DNA of 24,612 bases. Source: JAJPXC01 sp964520525. GTDB lineage: Bacteria > Bacteroidota > Bacteroidia > Bacteroidales > Muribaculaceae. Shown here in pieces: positions 20,301-24,612 of the stretch (within the stretch, counting starts at the first letter, position 1; each line of letters opens with the position of its first letter). The notes beneath the pieces are model-generated. The model worked only from the letters and a program-made list of their open reading frames with translations, ran no database searches and was not told where the DNA came from. Location of the stretch: positions 1 through 24,612 of the forward strand of contig CAZFNR010000023.1 of assembly GCA_964520525.1 (NCBI GenBank). The letters are read 5' to 3'. A program made the position numbers and the translations under genes.

Positions 20301-21133
20301 TCAAGGACGGTCTCGCGGTCGATAACGACATCGTTGCGCTCGATTGAGACGACTTCACCGGTGTCTTCATCGACGAAGTCCTCTACCCAAGTGCGCAACA
20401 CGCGCGCAGCGAGTTTACGTCCAACGGCTTTCTTAAGATTGGTCTTGTTGACCTTAAGTTCCTCGGCAAGGCCGAAAATCTCGATGATATCCTTATCGCT
20501 CTCAAGACCGATTGCGCGCAACAGTGTTGTAACGGGCAACTTCTTCTTTCGGTCGATATAGGCATACATCACATTGTTGATGTCAGTAGCGAACTCTATC
20601 CACGAGCCGCGGAACGGTATAATGCGGGCTGAGTAGAGTTTAGTTCCATTGGCGTGAGTGCTTTGGCCGAAGAACACGCCTGGCGAGCGGTGGAGCTGAG
20701 ACACCACCACACGTTCTGCACCGTTTATGACGAAAGTTCCTTTCTCGGTCATGTAAGGGATGGGGCCGAGATAAACGTCCTGAATCACAGTGGCGAAGTC
20801 CTCGTGGTCAGGGTCGGTACAGTATAGCTTTAATTTGGCTTTGAGGGGTACGCTATAGGTCAAGCCGCGTTCAAGACACTCATCGATAGTGTAGCGCGGC
20901 GGATCGATATAATAATCGAGAAATTCCAACACGAAGTTGTTGCGCGTATCGGCAATTGGGAAATTCTCTGCAAAAACCTTATAGAGCCCTTCGTTATTTC
21001 TTTTTTCCGGCGCGGTGTCGAGCTGTAGAAAGTCACGGAACGACTTCAGCTGCACCTCGAGAAAATCAGGGTAAGGAAGCGGATTCTTTACCGATGCAAA
21101 GTTAATGCGGGGTTTATCTAATGAAACTGACAT
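17321..21133 (-). CDS. rpoB: DNA-directed RNA polymerase subunit beta
   Basis: The 1270-residue beta subunit carries the catalytic-core blocks Gly-Asp-Lys-Met-Ala-Gly-Arg-His-Gly-Asn-Lys-Gly and, near the end, Gly-Gly-Lys-Ala-Gln-Phe-Gly-Gly-Gln-Arg-Phe-Gly-Glu-Met-Glu. The rifampicin pocket (467-500) has Gln474, Asp477, His487 and Ser492, equivalent to E. coli Gln513, Asp516, His526 and Ser531, so it carries the susceptible-type residues. Downstream is rpoC; upstream is rplL after a 106-base spacer with a 10-bp hairpin. It starts with ATG at 21133, matching the usual N-terminus of family members. Confidence 0.98.
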   Translation of the reverse strand: MSVSLDKPRINFASVKNPLPYPDFLEVQLKSFRDFLQLDTAPEKRNNEGLYKVFAENFPIADTRNNFVLEFLDYYIDPPRYTIDECLERGLTYSVPLKAKLKLYCTDPDHEDFATVIQDVYLGPIPYMTEKGTFVINGAERVVVSQLHRSPGVFFGQSTHANGTKLYSARIIPFRGSWIEFATDINNVMYAYIDRKKKLPVTTLLRAIGLESDKDIIEIFGLAEELKVNKTNLKKAVGRKLAARVLRTWVEDFVDEDTGEVVSIERNDVVIDRETVLEEEHIQEIIDSGVTNILLHKEDANTSDYSIIFNTLQKDTSNSEKEAIQYIYRQLRNAEPPDDASAREVITNLFFSEKRYDLGEVGRYRINKKLGLGTSMDVKVLTKEDIIAIIKYLIELINSKTDVDDIDHLSNRRVRTVGEQLYNQFGVGLARMSRTIRERMNVRDNEVFTPIDLINAKTISSVINTFFGTNALSQFMDQTNPLAEMTHKRRMSALGPGGLSRERAGFEVRDVHYTHYGRLCPIETPEGPNIGLISSLCVYAKINDLGFIETPYRKVENSKVNLNNDEVIYLTAEIEEGKVIAQGNAPLNDDGSFIRDRVKARLDADFPIVPPAEVELMDVSPTQIASIAASLIPFLEHDDANRALMGSNMMRQAVPLLRSESPIVGTGLEGQLIRDSRTQITAEGPGVIEFVDATVIRIRYDRTEDEEFVAFEDAVKEYHIPKFRKTNQSTTIDLRPICEKGQRVEGGEILTEGYSTENGELALGRNLKVAFMPWKGYNYEDAIVLNERVVREDILTSVHVDEYALEVRETKRGMEELTSDIPNVSEDATKDLDDRGIIRVGAHVIPGDIMIGKITPKGESDPTPEEKLLRAIFGDKAGDVKDASLKASPSLKGVVIGTNLFSRAAKKKKTKSANAQLPKLDEEYEAKLSDLKDVLVSKLMKLTAGMTSQGVKDFLGSDIIPKGAKFSASMLREIDYDTVNLSKWTADAHTNDMVRATIVNYLRKSKEIDAELRRKKFDISIGDELPSGIMQMAKVYIAKKRKISVGDKMAGRHGNKGIVSRIVRQEDMPFLADGTPVDIVLNPLGVPSRMNLGQIFETVLGWAGRELGEKFATPIFDGATLDDLNKWTDAAGLPRYGKTFLYDGGTGERFDQPATVGVIYMLKLGHMVEDKMHARSIGPYSLITQQPLGGKAQFGGQRFGEMEVWALEAFGAAHILQEILTIKSDDVTGRSKAYEAIVKGEPMPQAGIPESLNVLLHELRGLGLSINLEQ

Positions 21134-21185
21134 CTAAAAATTAACGTTAGAGGAACTCGAATTGAATTTTAAACACAATAAGGTC

Positions 21186-21211
21186 AAGAATCCTCAGTAT
21201 AGAGGATTCTT
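21186..21211 (-). other. Hairpin in the rplL-rpoB spacer (attenuator or processing site)
   Basis: AAGAATCCTC (21186-21195) pairs perfectly with GAGGATTCTT (21202-21211) over a 6-nt loop. No U-run follows on the minus strand. In E. coli the same spacer holds a partial terminator and an RNase III site that set the ratio of ribosomal protein to polymerase; the same role here is inference by position. Confidence 0.6.
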
Positions 21212-21239
21212 AACCTAACTACCTGGCGTTCAGGTGATA

Positions 21240-21614
21240 TTATTTGAGTTCAACTTCTGCGCCAGCTTCTTCGAGTTGTTTTTTGAGGCCCTCAGCGTCA
21301 GCTTTGGCAAGGCCTTCCTTGATGGTGCTGGGTGCGCCGTCGACCATTTCTTTAGCTTCTTTCAAGCCAAGACCGGTGAGCTCTTTCACGAGCTTAACAA
21401 CTGCGAGCTTGCTTGCGCCTGCGCTCTTGAGCACAACGTCAAACGAAGTTTTTTCTTCAGCTGCTGCTGCGCCACCTGCGGCGGGAGCTGCTACTGCTAC
21501 TGCGGCTGCTGCAGGTTCGATGCCGTATTCCTCTTTGAGGATCTGAGCAAGTTCGTTTACTTCTTTTACTGAGAGGTTAACTAATTGTTCTGCAAAAGCT
21601 TTTAAATCTGCCAT
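21240..21614 (-). CDS. rplL: Ribosomal protein bL12 (L7/L12)
   Basis: This 124-residue stalk protein recruits translation GTPases to the ribosome. It has the N-terminal dimerisation helices (1-33), an Ala/Pro/Gly-rich flexible hinge (about 35-52), and the C-terminal factor-binding domain with Lys-Leu-Ala-Val-Val-Lys-Leu-Val-Lys and Gly-Leu-Gly-Leu-Lys-Glu-Ala-Lys. It is the dimeric partner of L10, encoded just before it (40-base gap). Confidence 0.98.
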   Translation of the reverse strand: MADLKAFAEQLVNLSVKEVNELAQILKEEYGIEPAAAAVAVAAPAAGGAAAAEEKTSFDVVLKSAGASKLAVVKLVKELTGLGLKEAKEMVDGAPSTIKEGLAKADAEGLKKQLEEAGAEVELK

Positions 21615-21654
21615 TTTTGTATGATTTTATTTGATTATTTTTTACTGGATTATT

Positions 21655-22179
21655 TTAGTCTTCTTTTTTTGATAAGGTTTCAAGAATACCATGGAGCTTG
21701 TTGCCACCTGACTGGAGAGCCGAGATAACGTTCTTCGCGGGCGATTGCAGCAATGCCACAACATCGGCGATAAGCTCGTTCTTGCTCTTGATGTTGGCAA
21801 GTGTGCCGAGTTGGTCTTCGCCAACATATATGGTTTCTTCAACATAAGCAGCCTTGAAACGTGGAAGAGTGTCGTCCTTCTGAACGAAGCTCTTAATCAG
21901 CTTTGCGGGAGCATTGCCGACATTTGAGAACATGATTGAGGTAGCTCCCTTTAGTGAGGGGTAAAGCTCATCGTAGTTCCCATCGATTTTTTCAAGGGCT
22001 TTGTGGAGAAGGGTGTTTTTGACAACCATCAGCTTTATGTCGGCTTTAAAGCAAGCCGCACGAAGGGCTGAGGTTTTCTCTGCGTTCAAACCGGCGGTTT
22101 CAACAAGGTAGAAGCAACTGTACTCTTTGAGAGTATCAGCAATCTGGTCTATTATAATAGCTTTATCTTCCTTTTTCAT
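21655..22179 (-). CDS. rplJ: Ribosomal protein uL10
   Basis: The 174-residue stalk base protein binds 23S rRNA through its N-terminal domain and L7/L12 dimers through its C-terminal helix. The N-terminal Met-Lys-Lys-Glu-Asp-Lys and the Leu-Met-Val-Val-Lys-Asn-Thr-Leu segment near residue 50 are typical. Only 17 bases separate it from rplA, so the long L10 autoregulatory leader known in E. coli is not present at this junction. Confidence 0.97.
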   Translation of the reverse strand: MKKEDKAIIIDQIADTLKEYSCFYLVETAGLNAEKTSALRAACFKADIKLMVVKNTLLHKALEKIDGNYDELYPSLKGATSIMFSNVGNAPAKLIKSFVQKDDTLPRFKAAYVEETIYVGEDQLGTLANIKSKNELIADVVALLQSPAKNVISALQSGGNKLHGILETLSKKED

Positions 22180-22196
22180 TGTCTACAAATTTTAAA

Positions 22197-22892
22197 TTAT
22201 TCGCCGATTGACTTAGAGTCCACTTTGATACCGGGGCTCATAGTGCTCGAAAGATAAATACTCTTAATATAGGTACCCTTTGCCGCAGCCGGTTTCAGCT
22301 TAATCAAAGTGTTGATGAACTCACGGGCGTTGTCGGCCATCTGTTCAGCGGTGAAAGAGACTTTGCCGATTGAGGTGTGAACGATACCGTTCTTGTCAAC
22401 TTTGAAGTCAATCTTACCTTTTTTAACCTCCTCGACAGCTTTGGCGACATCATTTGTCACCGTACCGCTCTTGGGGTTAGGCATCAACCCGCGGGGACCG
22501 AGCACTCGGCCGAGCGCACCGATTTTACCCATGATAGCGGGCTGAGTGATGATAACGTCAACGTCGGTCCATCCTTGTTTAATCTTATCAATATACTCGT
22601 CAAGACCTACATAGTCAGCTCCGGCGACTTTTGCAGCTGCCTCGGCGTCGGGGTTGCACAGTACAAGCACGCGAATTTGTTTGCCGGTGCCGTGGGGGAG
22701 TGTCACCACGCCGCGCACCATCTGGTTAGCCTTGCGGGGATCAACGCCAAGACGCACGTCAATGTCAAGCGACGCGTCAAATTTGGTAAATGTAACCTCT
22801 TTGACTTTCTCAGCGGCCTCCGTAAGAGTGTAGCTCTTCCCAGCTTCAATCTTCTCTAAAGCTAACTTTTGATTTTTTGTAAGTTTACTCAT
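22197..22892 (-). CDS. rplA: Ribosomal protein uL1
   Basis: The 231-residue protein of the L1 stalk binds 23S rRNA and moves deacylated tRNA out of the E site. The L1 signature Ile-Gly-Ala-Leu-Gly-Arg-Val-Leu-Gly-Pro-Arg-Gly-Leu-Met-Pro-Asn-Pro-Lys is complete around residues 123-141. In other bacteria L1 also represses its own rplK-rplA mRNA. It lies 15 bases after rplK. Confidence 0.98.
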   Translation of the reverse strand: MSKLTKNQKLALEKIEAGKSYTLTEAAEKVKEVTFTKFDASLDIDVRLGVDPRKANQMVRGVVTLPHGTGKQIRVLVLCNPDAEAAAKVAGADYVGLDEYIDKIKQGWTDVDVIITQPAIMGKIGALGRVLGPRGLMPNPKSGTVTNDVAKAVEEVKKGKIDFKVDKNGIVHTSIGKVSFTAEQMADNAREFINTLIKLKPAAAKGTYIKSIYLSSTMSPGIKVDSKSIGE

Positions 22893-22907
22893 GTCAATTG
22901 AAGTTTA

Positions 22908-23351
22908 TTAATTATTTTCAGGGAACGCCCCTTTTACGGTGATACCCATGCTTCTGGCTGTTCCTGCAACCATCTTCATTGCCGATTCCACGGTAAAGCA
23001 GTTCAAGTCGGGCATTTTGTCCTCAGCAATAACCTTCACCTGCTCCCAAGTAATCTCGGCTACCTTGTTACGGTTGGGCTGAGCCGAACCGCTCTTAAGA
23101 TGAGCCGCTTCCTTGAGCTGGATTGCCACAGGGGGAGTCTTAACGACGAAGTCAAAGCTCTTGTCGGTGTAATAGGTAATTACAACCGGAAGCACTTTGC
23201 CTGCTTTATCCTGGGTGCGGGCATTAAATTGCTTGCAAAACTCCATGATATTGATGCCCTTAGAACCCAGAGCGGGACCTACTGGAGGTGAAGGGTTTGC
23301 CGCTCCACCTTTAATCTGCAATTTGATCTGTCCAGCAATTTCTTTAGCCAT
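22908..23351 (-). CDS. rplK: Ribosomal protein uL11
   Basis: The start is set at ATG 23351 (147 residues) because the N-terminus Met-Ala-Lys-Glu-Ile-Ala-Gly-Gln-Ile-Lys is universal in the family; an upstream in-frame ATG at 23405 would add 18 unrelated residues. The Pro-Ser-Pro-Pro-Val-Gly-Pro-Ala-Leu-Gly segment (20-29), which contacts the GTPase-associated centre of 23S rRNA, is intact. The C-terminal RNA-binding domain ends in Met-Gly-Ile-Thr-Val-Lys-Gly. The 94-base spacer to nusG is where an L1-type autoregulatory site would be expected; only a weak 5-bp stem (23405-23409 with 23431-23435) is visible. Confidence 0.97.
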   Translation of the reverse strand: MAKEIAGQIKLQIKGGAANPSPPVGPALGSKGINIMEFCKQFNARTQDKAGKVLPVVITYYTDKSFDFVVKTPPVAIQLKEAAHLKSGSAQPNRNKVAEITWEQVKVIAEDKMPDLNCFTVESAMKMVAGTARSMGITVKGAFPENN

Positions 23352-23445
23352 TTTGTAAATACTTTTAAAACATTGATATTTGACGCATAAATTCTCGTCG
23401 ACCACCCTTCACCACCTCGTAACCGGCTTCAAGGGCAGCAGGCAA

Positions 23446-23997
23446 TCATTCACGCTCTACTTGCGAATTTTCCAACTCCAGCGGAGTCTTTCTACCAAAA
23501 ATTTTAACCATAACCTTCAGTTTCTTCTTTTCGGGGTTAATCTCCTCGATGACACCACTGAAGCCGTTAAACGGTCCATAGTTAACCTTGACAGTCTCAC
23601 CGACCACATAGTCGTTGACACCGTCCTCGGTCAAATCAATCATCTCGTCGGCCTTGCCGAGCATACGCATCACTTCGCTCTCGCGCAGCGGTTCGGGCTG
23701 TATGCCTTTCCCTTTCGCTCCGAGGAAGTCAATCACATTAGTTGTGTTACGCAGCTCATGCATAACCTCTCCATGAAGAATCGCCTCGACGAAAACGTAG
23801 CCTGAATAGAGATTTTTCTCTTTGACCACTTTTTTGCCGTTGCGCACAGTAAGAACCTTTTCGGTGGGTATCAGAACCTGAAAAACAGACTTGCCAAGGT
23901 CGGTGTTACGGATAGCGGCATCCAACACCTCTTTGACTTTTGCCTCTTTTCCTGAAATGGCGCGCAGCACATACCACGCTTTCTTCAATTCAGCCAT
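23446..23997 (-). CDS. nusG: Transcription elongation and termination factor NusG
   Basis: The 183-residue protein has an N-terminal NGN domain (Lys-Lys-Ala-Trp-Tyr-Val-Leu-Arg-Ala at 5-13; Tyr-Ser-Gly-Tyr-Val-Phe-Val around 64-70). A C-terminal KOW domain starts near 127 (Val-Gly-Glu-Thr-Val-Lys-Val-Asn-Tyr-Gly-Pro-Phe) with the Phe-Ser-Gly-Val-Ile-Glu-Glu-Ile turn. It binds RNA polymerase and links it to Rho or the ribosome. Its place between secE and rplK is the classic arrangement and rules out a specialised paralogue such as UpxY, which sits at capsule loci. Confidence 0.95.
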   Translation of the reverse strand: MAELKKAWYVLRAISGKEAKVKEVLDAAIRNTDLGKSVFQVLIPTEKVLTVRNGKKVVKEKNLYSGYVFVEAILHGEVMHELRNTTNVIDFLGAKGKGIQPEPLRESEVMRMLGKADEMIDLTEDGVNDYVVGETVKVNYGPFNGFSGVIEEINPEKKKLKVMVKIFGRKTPLELENSQVERE

Positions 23998-24019
23998 AGT
24001 TGTTACGCCACTTTTAAGG

Positions 24020-24220
24020 TTACTTGCCTAAGCCGTAGATTAGGTGCATGAAGTTATCAACAATCACGTCCATGAGGAAGATTATCAAAGCGATAATCAC
24101 GGAAGCTACCATCACGATAAGCGCGCTCTTGACAACTTGCTTTTTGGTAGGCCAAGAAGTCTTATATCGCAACTCGGTATAAGACTCCTCAATATTCGTA
24201 AGTAGTTTCAATTTTTTCAT
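24020..24220 (-). CDS. secE: Preprotein translocase subunit SecE
   Basis: This 66-residue single-span SecE is the short form usual outside enterobacteria. The start is ATG 24220 (Met-Lys-Lys-Leu-Lys-Leu); a longer in-frame start at 24265 would run into the tRNA-Trp gene. A conserved amphipathic stretch, Glu-Leu-Arg-Tyr-Lys-Thr-Ser-Trp-Pro-Thr-Lys-Lys, precedes one transmembrane helix at about 31-52. It clamps SecY in the SecYEG channel. Gene order tRNA-Trp, secE, nusG supports the call. Confidence 0.95.
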   Translation of the reverse strand: MKKLKLLTNIEESYTELRYKTSWPTKKQVVKSALIVMVASVIIALIIFLMDVIVDNFMHLIYGLGK

Positions 24221-24235
24221 TACTCTTTCTCGTTG

Positions 24236-24308
24236 CACGGGAAGAGAGGCTCGAACTCCCGACACCTGGTTTTGGAGACCAGTGCTCTACCGACTGAGCT
24301 ATTCCCGT
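24236..24308 (-). tRNA. tRNA-Trp (CCA anticodon)
   Basis: The 73-nt minus-strand cloverleaf has a 7-bp acceptor ACGGGAA/TTCCCGT with U8-A9. The D arm is GCTC...GAGC, and the anticodon stem CTGGT/ACCAG encloses CTCCAAA, giving anticodon CCA. The T loop is TTCGAGC, and the discriminator G is at 24236. CCA is not encoded. It sits between tuf and secE, only 15 bases before the secE ATG, as in many bacteria. Confidence 0.95.
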
Positions 24309-24314
24309 ATTAAA

Positions 24315-24352
24315 TAACCGGCCTTTGCGGTTTGGCCCTCAAAGGCCGGTTA
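24315..24352 (-). terminator. Hairpin between tuf and tRNA-Trp
   Basis: The perfect 13-bp stem TAACCGGCCTTTG (24315-24327) pairs with CAAAGGCCGGTTA (24340-24352) over a 12-nt loop. On the minus strand it follows the tuf stop by 30 bases and is followed by a weak TTTAAT run. It is a terminator or partial attenuator between tuf and the tRNA/secE unit. Confidence 0.7.
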
Positions 24353-24382
24353 AGATATTCTATCGAGCTATGCTCTTGGTTA

Positions 24383-24612
24383 TTAGTCGAGGATTTCGGT
24401 AATCTGACCAGAACCTACGGTGCGGCCACCTTCACGGATTGCGAAGCGGAGACCCTGATCGCAAGCCACGGGGTTAATCAACTCAACATTGATTGAAACG
24501 TGGTCACCGGGCATAACCATTTCTACACCTTCGGGAAGAGTAATCTCACCGGTCACATCGAGTGTGCGGATGTAGAACTGAGGACGGTAGTGGTTGTGGA
24601 ACGGAGTGTGAC
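24383..24612 (-). CDS. tuf: Elongation factor Tu, C-terminal part
   Basis: The frame runs from the right edge of the window to TAA at 24383-24385, giving the last 76 residues of EF-Tu domain III. Recognisable pieces are Tyr-Arg-Pro-Gln-Phe-Tyr-Ile-Arg-Thr, Met-Pro-Gly-Asp-His-Val, and the end Arg-Glu-Gly-Gly-Arg-Thr-Val-Gly-Ser-Gly-Gln-Ile-Thr. EF-Tu delivers aminoacyl-tRNA to the ribosome. The start lies outside the window. It is the most upstream gene visible of this cluster. Confidence 0.97.
   Translation of the reverse strand, partial: HTPFHNHYRPQFYIRTLDVTGEITLPEGVEMVMPGDHVSINVELINPVACDQGLRFAIREGGRTVGSGQITEILD

Noticed and set aside
23352..23405. N-terminal extension of L11 by 18 residues
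   Set aside because: The family N-terminus begins exactly at ATG 23351; the extension has unrelated composition.
23401..23436. L1-binding autoregulatory hairpin before rplK
   Set aside because: Only a 5-bp stem around a long loop can be drawn, and I could not match the conserved L1-site features with confidence.
24221..24265. N-terminal extension of SecE by 15 residues
   Set aside because: It would run into the tRNA-Trp gene; the conserved start is ATG 24220.

Overview
The window looks like a chromosomal stretch from a Bacteroidales bacterium, plausibly a gut Muribaculaceae-type organism (the family is inferred from overall character, not tested). The evidence is a secreted protein with a type IX secretion C-terminal sorting domain, two PorT/OmpA-like small outer-membrane barrels, start codons with no Shine-Dalgarno sequence, and promoters of the Bacteroidetes form TTTG-N20-TAnnTTTG. 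At least two matches to that promoter are perfect.

Layout. 1-914: the 3' end of an unidentified gene, a near-perfect inverted repeat, a 58-codon fragment that may be a phage-gene relic, and a strong bidirectional terminator. 915-1990 (minus): a coupled pair, a SufT/MIP18-type Fe-S assembly protein followed by LpxH of lipid A synthesis, under a perfect consensus promoter. 2188-7050 (plus): a secreted PD40 beta-propeller protein and a giant secreted N-acetylmuramoyl-L-alanine amidase with a carboxypeptidase-regulatory-like domain, propeller-like regions and a T9SS tail. 7154-9922 (minus): an AT-richer GATC restriction-modification operon of the MboI/DpnII type, ordered Dam-like methylase, endonuclease, second (beta-class) methylase, next to a tRNA-Pro gene. 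10233-12751 (minus): a YitT-family membrane protein and two outer-membrane barrel proteins, with the first junction an ATGA overlap. 12947-24612 (minus): the conserved tuf, tRNA-Trp, secE, nusG, rplK, rplA, rplJ, rplL, rpoB, rpoC cluster, ending in a 16-bp terminator hairpin.

How it works together. The right half is core translation/transcription machinery. The left half is envelope biology (lipid A, peptidoglycan amidase, outer-membrane proteins). The restriction system is the accessory insert. The most striking pattern is the distribution of GATC, the expected recognition site of that system. By hand count there are only about 20 GATC sites in 24.6 kb, where about 96 would be expected at equal base use. 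Seven of these lie inside the 2.8-kb RM operon itself. The host backbone therefore avoids GATC and the RM genes do not, which fits acquisition of the operon by a genome that was already GATC-poor, or whose relatives long carried such systems. I saw no CRISPR array, insertion sequence or rRNA gene, and no obviously new defence system beyond the GATC operon.
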